From a bacterium (GTDB lineage Bacteria > UBA9089 > JASEGY01), in contig JASEGY010000248.1 of assembly GCA_030019105.1 (NCBI GenBank), forward strand, positions 1 through 5,783: a stretch of 5,783 bases of DNA, given 5' to 3'. A program made the translations under genes and the position numbers. Numbering within the stretch: the first letter of the stretch is position 1; the number at the start of each line of letters is the position of its first letter. Shown piece by piece: positions 1 to 4,815 of this stretch. Under the pieces are notes generated by a model. The model made no database searches, had not been told where the DNA came from, and saw nothing but the letters and a program-made list of their open reading frames with translations.

Positions 1-81
1 GATAAATATTTTGGGGTAGGTGAATTCAAGATAGACTATGTAGCTTTCGGAGTTAGTCCTTTAGGATTTTATTACTTATGA
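1..81 (+). CDS. C-terminus of an upstream protein, possibly an outer-membrane beta-barrel protein (partial)
   Basis: The frame starting at base 1 is open from the window edge to a TGA at 79-81, giving 26 residues that end GVSPLGFYYL. The fragment has alternating hydrophobic residues and an aromatic-rich terminus (FKIDYVAFG, then FYYL), which resembles the last strands of an outer-membrane beta-barrel. The FKIDYxxFGxSPLG pattern loosely recalls the C-terminal region of PorV/PorQ-type proteins. That family suggestion is inference from a very short piece. The last ten codons overlap an imperfect copy of an inverted repeat (49-67), so the native C-terminus may have been altered. Confidence 0.45.
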   Translation, partial: DKYFGVGEFKIDYVAFGVSPLGFYYL

Positions 82-101
82 AAGGCTAAAGCCTAAACTC
101 C
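49..101. repeat. Pair of inverted 19-bp repeats, each containing its own small hairpin
   Basis: Bases 49-67 (GGAGTTAGTCCTTTAGGAT) and the reverse complement of 83-101 (GGAGTTTAGGCTTTAGCCT) match at 13 of 19 positions. Each copy contains a short palindrome, TCCTTTAGGA at 57-66 and AGGCTAAAGCCT at 83-94, and the differences in the stem change both arms so that pairing is kept. A further inverted pair, TTTTGGGGT at 9-17 and ACCCCAAAA at 112-120, encloses both. The left copy lies inside the end of the upstream reading frame and the right copy just after its stop. Confidence 0.45.
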
Positions 102-143
102 AATCACAACCACCCCAAAAATCTTTTTCTTAAATACTATAGA

Positions 144-176
144 GTACAAATCTCCAATCCCTAATCCGCAATCCGA
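144..176. repeat. Degenerate heptamer repeat tract (CCGCAAT-type)
   Basis: Successive 7-bp units of the CTCCAAT / CCCTAAT / CCGCAAT type run through this noncoding leader. They share period and sequence with the tracts at 215-257, 401-497 and 4981-5008. The tract ends just before a GGAGG-ATG at 183-190, whose reading frame (MAEQLS) stops after six codons. Confidence 0.6.
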
Positions 177-214
177 GGTTCCGGAGGATGGCTGAGCAGT
201 TATCGTAATGAGAC

Positions 215-257
215 CACAAATCCGCAATCCGCAATCCGAAATCCCCAATCCGAAATC
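215..257. repeat. Heptamer repeat tract directly upstream of the large gene's ribosome binding site
   Basis: About five and a half tandem units (CCGCAAT, CCGCAAT, CCGAAAT, CCCCAAT, CCGAAAT) abut the AGGGAGGGG Shine-Dalgarno stretch at 258-266. The tract is in the 5' leader, so a change in copy number would alter leader length but not the reading frame of the following gene. Confidence 0.75.
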
Positions 258-274
258 AGGGAGGGGTGATTACT

Positions 275-2401
275 ATGTTAAACGGAGTTGCTGGAGCACC
301 GGGTCAAGAAAGGCCGGGGCAGGTATTTTCTTTCAACTTAATAAAAGGGGAGCACCTGGGAGTAAAGGTGGAGGAAGGGGAGGTAACATTAGACCTTGAT
401 CAAATCCGCAATTTGCAATTCGCAGTCTACAATCCGCAATCTACAATCCGCAATTCGCAATCGGCACAATCCGCAATCCGCAAACCGCAATCCGCAAAAA
501 TATTAGCCGACCGGTTTTCCTACGGGAGACAAGAGCAAACAAAATTAGACACCGCGCAGTGGACCTTTGGTGGCTTTAAAATTGATGGGGCCGAGCCGGC
601 CTGGCGGGCCGAGCCGGCCTGGCGGACCGAGCCGGTCTGGCGGGCTAATCAGTCGGCATTTCATTTAGGGCAGATGATCAATCGCCGCTTGAGTCTTTAC
701 CAACAGGAGACCAGCCGGCAGGTCCACCAGGCCGGCTCGGCCCGCCAGGCCGGCTCGGCCCGCCAGGCCGGCTCGGCCACGCTTGAAGAATTCGAGGTCT
801 ACAATCAAAGGAGCGGCGAGTGGGAAAGATTAGCCAAACAAGACCAGGCCAGGATAGAACTGAACCAACTGAAATTTGACCTGAGGGGTGGTTACCTTGA
901 TGAGCAGGGAGAGCTCAATATCCGGGTGAGGGAGAATTCAGCCGCGGCTCCGGAGGTGGAAGATTACACCCTTACTTTTGACGATAACCAGGAAGATCAA
1001 AAGGGGCTTGAGATAGAGATGCAAGGTGTGGTTACTCTGAAGAATCTTGATACGGACGAGCTTGTTTCTTTCCGGCTGGATGCGGATGGAAATCTGGAGC
1101 AATTAAATGAGGCCGTGGTTGATAGTAAAGAAGCAGAGATTTACACCGTGGTTAACAGAGAAATCGTGACCTTGAAGAGTGAGGGGCCGACCCGGCCTGG
1201 CGAACCGAGCGGGGCTTCTTATCAGGTAATGGTAGGCGGAGGCGGTGATTGGACCGTAGAAGAAACAGGCGGGAGGACTAATTCTCCCCGGGAATACTTC
1301 GCCCGGCAGGTTCAACACGGAAGAGATACGGTCAATGTCGTCAATGTCGATACGGGAAAAGTGACCTCCTTCCGGCTGGGCTGCCTGGTGCAGCAGGATG
1401 AAGCTGATATGTCCGGAGATGATGTCATTACCTATCGGGTGCATACGGGTGACGTGGTTCATATTGACAGCACCGTTGAGTGGGATGACTACAAGGTTAC
1501 GGCCGGACCGAGCCGGTCTGGCGGGCCGAGCCGGCCTGGCGGCGCAGGTGGAGATTGGAAGGTTGAGGCGGAATCCGGGGGAGAGAGAAAGTGGCAAGCC
1601 GCTTACTGGGCCGAGGGCATGGATGAAGGAGATGTGATCAATGTCAGGGATGTAAACTCCGGCAAGGTTACCTCTCTCCAGCTTGATGATAAAGGCGGTC
1701 TGGTCAAATTAGACCGGGCTGTTTTAGACGGGGAGGATGTGGCCGGTTACGATTTGAAAGCAGGAGATGTGGTTCGAATTATTGGTGAGGGTAAGAGGTT
1801 TGGTGGGCACATTCAGAGTGAAGTTAACTATACCTTAAGGATGGATGTTGATGGCTCTCTAAATATCAGCCAGGGGCCGCGAAGAGCGCCGGAAGCAGGG
1901 CAACGGCCTCAAGTTGAGGGGCAAAGACATTATCAGATGAGGGCGGAAACCGGACAGGTTAATCTTCAGGTTGAGTCAGAGGCGGGCCGCCAGACCGGCT
2001 CGGTCCTGAAAGAAGTGGATATGTTTTCGACCGGCTTGAGCATGACCATAATCAAGCCCGGCCAAAATTCCTTTACAGAAGAGAACTGGAACATTTCCCA
2101 GGACGGATTTGCGGTTAAGACCCTGCCAGGCCGGCTCGGCCCGACGTATTGTTTAGAGGGGTTATCCCTTACGGTCGAATACCTCAAAAACGAACAGTCA
2201 TTGGTTTCTTCTTTGATTACCAGGGATAAAGGGGAGGGAAAGAGCAAGCCGGCCATCATAAAAGAGTTTAAAAATCACATGGAAGAGTTCAAAAAGCGGA
2301 TGGTCGAAAAGGGAAAAGCGGTTGACAGTTTAAAGGAATCTGGTAAAATAGGGGAGGAAGGGGGGCAATCTCCTAACACACAAGCTGAAATTTATTCTTA
2401 A
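275..2401 (+). CDS. Large repeat-containing protein of unknown function, invaded by short DNA repeats
   Basis: This frame codes for 708 residues from ATG 275. I prefer it to the in-frame GTG at 266 because GTG overlaps the Shine-Dalgarno stretch (GGAGG at 260-264), which lies 10 nt before the ATG. I do not recognise the family. Visible parts are an N-terminal segment without signal peptide or membrane span; a heptamer-encoded insert (residues about 43-74, NPQS/IRN-like); two low-complexity stretches from 18-bp DNA repeats (EPAWRA about 106-124, QAGSAR about 150-168); and about three copies of a beta-rich domain (231-302, 316-402, 406-506) with a possible fourth start at 519. The core consensus is V-x-x-VDTGKVTSFRL-x-x-x-G-x-L. 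A Lys/Glu-rich, probably helical tail covers about 651-687. The domain copies suggest an extracellular or structural role, but that is only inference. Confidence 0.8.
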   Translation: MLNGVAGAPGQERPGQVFSFNLIKGEHLGVKVEEGEVTLDLDQIRNLQFAVYNPQSTIRNSQSAQSAIRKPQSAKILADRFSYGRQEQTKLDTAQWTFGGFKIDGAEPAWRAEPAWRTEPVWRANQSAFHLGQMINRRLSLYQQETSRQVHQAGSARQAGSARQAGSATLEEFEVYNQRSGEWERLAKQDQARIELNQLKFDLRGGYLDEQGELNIRVRENSAAAPEVEDYTLTFDDNQEDQKGLEIEMQGVVTLKNLDTDELVSFRLDADGNLEQLNEAVVDSKEAEIYTVVNREIVTLKSEGPTRPGEPSGASYQVMVGGGGDWTVEETGGRTNSPREYFARQVQHGRDTVNVVNVDTGKVTSFRLGCLVQQDEADMSGDDVITYRVHTGDVVHIDSTVEWDDYKVTAGPSRSGGPSRPGGAGGDWKVEAESGGERKWQAAYWAEGMDEGDVINVRDVNSGKVTSLQLDDKGGLVKLDRAVLDGEDVAGYDLKAGDVVRIIGEGKRFGGHIQSEVNYTLRMDVDGSLNISQGPRRAPEAGQRPQVEGQRHYQMRAETGQVNLQVESEAGRQTGSVLKEVDMFSTGLSMTIIKPGQNSFTEENWNISQDGFAVKTLPGRLGPTYCLEGLSLTVEYLKNEQSLVSSLITRDKGEGKSKPAIIKEFKNHMEEFKKRMVEKGKAVDSLKESGKIGEEGGQSPNTQAEIYS
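401..497. repeat. Heptamer repeat tract inside the large gene
   Basis: Roughly thirteen 7-bp units, mostly TCCGCAA with TCTACAA, TTCGCAA and ACCGCAA variants, are read in frame as an Asn/Pro/Gln/Ser/Arg-rich insert. Seven is not a multiple of three, so the peptide period is 21 bp (seven residues). Gain or loss of one unit would shift the frame of the remaining gene. Alternation of CCGCAAT with CTACAAT links these units to the CCTACAA/CTTACAA units inside the MITE-like element at 2415-2541. Confidence 0.85.
590..643 (+). repeat. Three tandem copies of an 18-bp GC-rich unit, forward orientation
   Basis: The unit GCCGAGCCGGCCTGGCGG occurs exactly at 590-607 and 608-625, and with two changes at 626-643. 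It is read in the frame that gives (A/T)EPAWR. The 18-bp length keeps the frame open. Together with the inverted copies at 724-777 it makes a 54-bp GC-rich inverted repeat with an 80-bp spacer inside the gene. Confidence 0.92.
724..777 (-). repeat. Three tandem copies of the 18-bp unit, reverse orientation
   Basis: The reverse complement CCGCCAGGCCGGCTCGGC occurs at 742-759 and 760-777, with one change at 724-741. Here the frame gives QAGSAR repeats, a peptide unrelated to the EPAWRA of the forward copies. The element is therefore conserved at DNA level and not as a protein motif. Confidence 0.92.
1186..1209 (+). repeat. Degenerate 18-bp unit plus partial second unit
   Basis: GCCGACCCGGCCTGGCGA at 1186-1203 differs from the consensus at two positions, and ACCGAG at 1204-1209 begins a second, truncated unit. 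It falls in the linker between the first and second protein-domain copies and is read as PTRPGEPS. Confidence 0.7.
1507..1542 (+). repeat. Two tandem copies of the 18-bp unit in another reading frame
   Basis: ACCGAGCCGGTCTGGCGG (1507-1524) and the exact consensus (1525-1542) lie within the third protein-domain copy, after the YKVTAG strand. They are translated as PSRSGG-PSRPGG, a different frame from the same-orientation copies at 590-643. A six-base partial unit (GGCCGG) precedes them. Confidence 0.88.
1987..2004 (-). repeat. Single 18-bp unit, reverse orientation
   Basis: CCGCCAGACCGGCTCGGT is the reverse complement of the ACCGAGCCGGTCTGGCGG variant. It is read as part of GRQTGSV, the same frame as the QAGSAR copies. 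Confidence 0.85.
2123..2140 (-). repeat. Single 18-bp unit, reverse orientation, third reading frame
   Basis: CTGCCAGGCCGGCTCGGC differs from the reverse-complement consensus at one position and is read as LPGRLG. This is the fourth distinct orientation/frame combination of the unit used within one gene. Confidence 0.82.
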
Positions 2402-2414
2402 TCAAGGGGGAGAT

Positions 2415-2541
2415 GTATCCTCTTCAAATTTAATGGGTGTCTGTTGTAGGTTGTAGGTTGTAGGTTGTAGGTTCGCTGGTGACGGTTAACTTACAACTTA
2501 CAACCTACAACCAGATATACCAATAGATTTGAAGAGGATAC
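2415..2541. mobile_element. 127-bp MITE-like element with 18-bp terminal inverted repeats and 8-bp target duplication
   Basis: The ends are GTATCCTCTTCAAATTTA (2415-2432) and TAGATTTGAAGAGGATAC (2524-2541), inverted repeats matching at 17 of 18 positions. The element is flanked on both sides by GGGGAGAT (2407-2414 and 2542-2549), a perfect 8-bp direct repeat typical of a target site duplication. Inside are four TTGTAGG heptamers (2444-2471) facing three inverted heptamers (CTTACAA, CTTACAA, CCTACAA at 2490-2510), so the whole element could fold into one long hairpin. There is no coding capacity, and any transposase would have to act in trans. It lies 13 bp after the stop of the large gene and 25 bp before the start of the small-protein gene, whose ribosome binding site is outside the element. 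Confidence 0.8.
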
Positions 2542-2566
2542 GGGGAGATGATCTCTGGAGGTGACC

Positions 2567-2770
2567 ATGGATTTGAGATGTTACGAACAGCAAGAGTGGC
2601 GAGAGGAGTTTGTTGCTGCTGCCCGTCGTTCGCTATGTGAACGAATGCGATATTCTTTTATCTACACTTACAAGCCGGTGTTGGATGATGCTGCCTATCG
2701 TTCGTTCGCTACAATGGAAGATTACCGGCAGTGGTGCCGGAAAAATCTTCCGGCCTATTTGGGGTACTAA
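2567..2770 (+). CDS. 67-residue protein coupled to the nucleotidyltransferase
   Basis: ATG 2567 is preceded by a strong GGAGG (2557-2561) with a 5-nt gap. An in-frame GTG at 2561 overlaps that site and is less likely. The protein is soluble and charged, with a probable helical N-terminal half (QQEWREEFVAAARRSLCERM) and a C-terminal segment rich in aromatic residues (DYRQWCRKNLPAYLGY). I recall similar short proteins ending in an RQWC-x(4)-LP-x-x-LGY motif next to nucleotidyltransferases of this type, but I cannot name a family. Its stop codon is separated from the next ATG by one base, so the two products are probably made together, as in toxin-antitoxin pairs. The pairing is inference. Confidence 0.75.
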   Translation: MDLRCYEQQEWREEFVAAARRSLCERMRYSFIYTYKPVLDDAAYRSFATMEDYRQWCRKNLPAYLGY

Positions 2771-2771
2771 A

Positions 2772-3269
2772 ATGCGATCTTTTTCTTATAAGCAAGGTGA
2801 ACGCCTTACCGAGGTGTTTAGTCGCCGGGGTGTTGAATATTTGTTTATTGGCAAGTCCGGCGCCATTTTTTACGGATTCCCCGATACGACGCAAGATACC
2901 GACATCTTTCCGGCGAAAAACCCCGAGAATGGACGAAAGTTGATTTCTGCTCTGCGTGAACTGGGTTATGATCTGAATCCGGAGATGGAACGTGATCTCA
3001 TCGTTGGGAAAGATTTCGTGCAGCTTCGCAACGGCCCCTTCGACCTTGATCTGGTTTTTGCCCCGGATGGCATCGAGACCTTTGCTGAAGCACAAAGCCG
3101 TTCGCTGATGATCTCCGGCCAATTCCCAGTTGCCAGCCTGGACGACATTATTGCCAGCAAGCGGGCTGCCAACCGGCCCAGAGATCGCGAGAGCTTGCCG
3201 CGGCTTGAGGCTTTTCGGGACTATCTCCGCAGCCACAATCTGACCGCTCTGCCGACGGAACCTTCGTAA
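2772..3269 (+). CDS. Nucleotidyltransferase-fold protein (MNT/AbiEii-like, DUF6036 type)
   Basis: The protein has 165 residues from ATG 2772, the second gene of a coupled pair (TAA-A-ATG). The frame is open further upstream, to 2610, but that part overlaps the 67-residue gene. Polymerase-beta-type motifs are visible: GKSGAIFYGFP at 27-37 in place of the usual GGxA glycine motif, D42-T-D44 as the metal-binding DxD pair, and FDLDLVF at 90-96 with a third acidic site (D91/D93). The C-terminal SKRAANRPRDRESLPRLEAF is typical of the stand-alone nucleotidyltransferases grouped with AbiEii-like toxins and DUF6036. Such enzymes transfer nucleotides to RNA or protein targets; the target here is unknown. 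The two genes look more GC-rich by eye than the phosphotransferase gene next to them, which would fit horizontal acquisition as a unit. Confidence 0.82.
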   Translation: MRSFSYKQGERLTEVFSRRGVEYLFIGKSGAIFYGFPDTTQDTDIFPAKNPENGRKLISALRELGYDLNPEMERDLIVGKDFVQLRNGPFDLDLVFAPDGIETFAEAQSRSLMISGQFPVASLDDIIASKRAANRPRDRESLPRLEAFRDYLRSHNLTALPTEPS

Positions 3270-3387
3270 TCCTAACTTTTTGCGGCCGCCTGGCATACGC
3301 CTTTAATATCTTCCAGACAGCTTCGCAATCTTCTGTTAACTCCCCGTAACTCAAAATGTATTTGATATATTCGTTAAAAAATGGCAT
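3148..3387 (-). CDS. Doubtful short ORF, possible remnant of a gene downstream of the phosphotransferase
   Basis: This frame starts 10 nt after the phosphotransferase stop and codes for 79 residues. The first 39 (MPFFNEYIKYILSYGEL, then a stretch ending ARRPQK) have a natural-looking composition and lie outside any other gene. The remaining 40 run antisense through the end of the nucleotidyltransferase gene and turn Arg/Ser/Gly/Cys-rich, as expected for a shadow frame. There is no well-placed Shine-Dalgarno; AAGG touches the ATG. It could be the 5' end of a gene cut off when the nucleotidyltransferase module arrived at about 3270-3290, or a chance frame. I recognise no family. Confidence 0.3.
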   Translation of the reverse strand: MPFFNEYIKYILSYGELTEDCEAVWKILKAYARRPQKVRITKVPSAERSDCGCGDSPEKPQAAASSRDLWAGWQPACWQ

Positions 3388-3397
3388 CCTTGGCCGC

Positions 3398-4411
3398 TTA
3401 CCTTATCTCCTCTACATATTTTGATAGAATTTGATGAAGTGTTGCCAATCCGGGATATTTGAGCAGGTTCTCTTTGACGTAAGCAAAAGTGTCTGGCAAG
3501 TATTGTAGAAAGTTCGGCTTGTTTTTATCGTAGGTAAGATAGGCAAAGGAGCCGGCCGCCTTAAGATTTCGCTGCAGGCAGGTGTAATCGAATATCTCCC
3601 GGAAGCTGTTTCTATCCACCGGCTTCCCTTCTAACTCTTCCTTGCCGTCAAGGTAGTAGTCGATCAAATCATCCCTGAGGTTACTGTCCAGAACCACGTA
3701 AGAATCTCTTAGCAAGGAAGACAGGTCATACTGGCACAGTCCCATTCTGGCATCCTGGAAGTCTACCATTCTTATTTTGCCCTGAGATATCAGGAGATTT
3801 CGGCTGTGGTAGTCCCGGTGAGTAAAGCAGCGCGGTTCCTGACTAAGCCGGGTGGCAATAGAGAGGAATTGCTTTCTAAGCTCCCTTTCGTCCTTTGGCC
3901 TGATTTTTTTGCCTTTATGTTTCAGGATTACATTTTGAATAAAAAAGTCGAACTCAAACATAAACTTGTCCACATCAAAGGCCAGCGCGAAGGCAATACA
4001 TTTTGGGTCTTTACTCAGGGCGGTTTTCAACTGCATATTTAGAAGGCAATCTATGGCTTGCCGGTAATATTTTATTGATACTGAACTTGCAGCGCGCTTG
4101 ACTTCTGATTCCAGAATTATATCCCCCAGGTCTTCCAAAAAAAAGAAGCCCTTTTCCGGATTGTAACCATAGAGTTCTGGGACAGGGATATGGCAGCGGT
4201 AAAGATACTCCTGGACATTGAGGAATATTTTCCCGGCTTCCGGCTCAAAGACCTTCATTAAGACCAAAGAAGAAGGCCGGTCACTATTAGTAGATAGATT
4301 AAGGCGGTAGAATTCTCTATTTGAGGCATCTCCTGGGAGTTTGAGTAAGGAGACAACAGAGGTATTGCTTCCCAGGATATTTTTAACCTCTTGTGAAAGG
4401 AGTGCCCTCAT
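3398..4411 (-). CDS. AmgK-like sugar phosphotransferase of the APH/COG3178 kinase family
   Basis: The product has 337 residues, close to the family length. It has a eukaryotic-protein-kinase-like fold: GDASNREFYRL at 27-37 (N-lobe loop), a probable ATP-binding Lys53 (LVLMKVF), the EDLGD hinge motif at 93-97, the catalytic loop FTHRDYHSRNLL at 196-207 (Asp200, Asn205), and metal-binding DFQDAR at 217-222 followed by YDLSSLLRD at 228-236. QRNLKAAGSF at 280-289 is also characteristic of COG3178. Characterised members (AmgK) phosphorylate the anomeric carbon of N-acetylmuramate or N-acetylglucosamine in cell-wall recycling; other members have unproven substrates, so the exact sugar is inference. 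No MurU-like partner is visible. The ATG directly follows a TAG stop (TAGATG), and the gene is probably driven by the leftward promoter at 4601-4629. Confidence 0.88.
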   Translation of the reverse strand: MRALLSQEVKNILGSNTSVVSLLKLPGDASNREFYRLNLSTNSDRPSSLVLMKVFEPEAGKIFLNVQEYLYRCHIPVPELYGYNPEKGFFFLEDLGDIILESEVKRAASSVSIKYYRQAIDCLLNMQLKTALSKDPKCIAFALAFDVDKFMFEFDFFIQNVILKHKGKKIRPKDERELRKQFLSIATRLSQEPRCFTHRDYHSRNLLISQGKIRMVDFQDARMGLCQYDLSSLLRDSYVVLDSNLRDDLIDYYLDGKEELEGKPVDRNSFREIFDYTCLQRNLKAAGSFAYLTYDKNKPNFLQYLPDTFAYVKENLLKYPGLATLHQILSKYVEEIR

Positions 4412-4438
4412 CTAAAAATCCACTTCCTCTTCTGACAT
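4412..4438 (-). promoter_or_regulatory. Mini-ORF (MSEEEVDF) abutting the phosphotransferase start
   Basis: ATG at 4438-4436 begins eight codons ending in TAG at 4414-4412, immediately followed by the phosphotransferase ATG. A GGAAGGG stretch lies just upstream. The phosphotransferase itself has only a distant GAGG, so translational coupling from this mini-ORF is plausible. The frame stays open further upstream, into the inverted-repeat element, until a TAG within the REP-like repeat. It may therefore instead be the tail of a gene destroyed by that element. Confidence 0.45.
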
Positions 4439-4452
4439 GATACCCTTCCCTC

Positions 4453-4591
4453 GCAGTCTGTCGGAGAGAAAATCTATCTGTGCGCAATTTTGTAGTGGTT
4501 GAGCTTGCTCGACGTTTTGGCAGAGCAAGCTCTGCAACTACAACAAGATGCCGTGAACATTGGGATTCTCCATTTCACTCCGACAGACTGC
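4453..4591. repeat. 139-bp inverted-repeat element enclosing a REP-like 61-bp repeat
   Basis: GCAGTCTGTCGGAG (4453-4466) and CTCCGACAGACTGC (4578-4591) are perfect 14-bp inverted repeats; the pairing continues with two mismatches to about 20 bp per arm (4453-4472, 4572-4591). Between them lies copy 1 of the REP-like sequence (4485-4545). No flanking target duplication is visible, only a CTCG at each edge. The organisation parallels the element at 4657-4790, but the outer arms are unrelated in sequence. Any transcript from the leftward promoter would begin within a few bases of the right arm, so this would be the 5' leader structure of the phosphotransferase mRNA. Confidence 0.72.
4485..4545. 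repeat. REP/BIME-like repeat, copy 1
   Basis: This copy matches 4686-4746 at 54 of 61 positions. An outer stem TTGTAGT/ACTACAA (4490-4496, 4537-4543) encloses two hairpins: GTTGAGC-TT-GCTCGAC (4498-4513) and GCAGAGC-AA-GCTCTGC (4520-4535). Read from each end, the sequence is GTAG followed by a hairpin. That is the foot-plus-stem layout of REP units associated with RAYT transposases, here as an inverted pair. The assignment is by architecture only; no RAYT gene is in the window. Confidence 0.75.
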
Positions 4592-4600
4592 TCGTTGGAA

Positions 4601-4629
4601 AGTATATCATCTCAAGACGGGCATGTCAA
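4601..4629 (-). promoter_or_regulatory. Strong sigma70-type promoter reading left toward the phosphotransferase
   Basis: On the minus strand, TTGACA (4629-4624) is followed after exactly 17 bp by TATACT (4606-4601): a consensus -35 box and a 5-of-6 -10 box. Transcription would start near 4594, three or four bases before the inverted-repeat element, leaving a leader of about 180 nt ahead of the phosphotransferase. No other gene on this strand lies between. Confidence 0.7.
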
Positions 4630-4656
4630 ACATTTTTAAAACCGGAGCGGAACAGG

Positions 4657-4790
4657 GGCCTTGTCCATCGTTTGGGCAATTGGATCAATTTTGTAGTGGT
4701 CGAGCTTGATCGACAGGACGGCAGAGCAAGCTCTGCAACTACAACACCCAATTCGGTCAAGCACTATTGGCCGAAACGATGGACAAGGCC
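4657..4790. mobile_element. 134-bp MITE-like element with perfect 17-bp terminal inverted repeats and 8-bp target duplication
   Basis: The termini are GGCCTTGTCCATCGTTT (4657-4673) and its exact reverse complement (4774-4790), with weaker pairing continuing inward (GGGCAAT against ATTGGCCG). Perfect 8-bp direct repeats GGAACAGG flank it at 4649-4656 and 4791-4798. Inside lies copy 2 of the REP-like repeat. No reading frame of its own is evident. Removing the element plus one GGAACAGG would give a plausible uninterrupted spacer (AGCGGAACAGGAAACTG). The element sits 20 bp upstream of the -35 box of the leftward promoter. Confidence 0.82.
4686..4746. repeat. REP/BIME-like repeat, copy 2
   Basis: This is the second copy of the 61-bp sequence at 4485-4545, in the same orientation. 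Most of the seven differences are in the region joining the two hairpins. The GCAGAGC-AA-GCTCTGC hairpin and the TTGTAGT/ACTACAA foot are identical in both copies. In the other hairpin GTTGAGC/GCTCGAC is replaced by GTCGAGC/GATCGAC, keeping six of seven pairs. Confidence 0.78.
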
Positions 4791-4815
4791 GGAACAGGAA
4801 ACTGATGACAGGCAT

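Larger units (their letters stand above)
965..1792 (+). other. Three tandem protein-domain repeats within the large gene
   Basis: Residues 231-302, 316-402 and 406-506 of the large protein align by eye. Each starts with a Y-x-(L/V) strand followed by a variable Gly/Asp/Glu-rich stretch. The conserved core comes next: TLKNLDTDELVSFRL, NVVNVDTGKVTSFRL and NVRDVNSGKVTSLQL. Each closes with a Y-x-(V/L)-x-x-x-(D/E)-(V/I)-V strand. The second and third copies are closest (VxTGKVTS versus VNSGKVTS). Copy lengths differ because DNA repeats and glycine-rich linkers have been added between the conserved strands. Confidence 0.75.

Noticed and set aside
208..399. 63-residue ORF beginning MRPQIRNPQSEI
   Set aside because: It is the heptamer tract plus an out-of-frame reading of the large gene's start. 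No good Shine-Dalgarno is present.
590..777. CRISPR-like array suggested by regular GC-rich units
   Set aside because: Units are directly tandem with no spacers, occur in both orientations and are read through as protein.
1103..1597. Minus-strand ORF of 164 codons with PARPARPAR repeats
   Set aside because: It is a shadow of the large gene kept open by the 18-bp repeats, which lack stops in all frames.
2610..2771. N-terminal extension of the nucleotidyltransferase
   Set aside because: It overlaps the well-supported 67-residue gene in another frame, and family similarity begins after ATG 2772.
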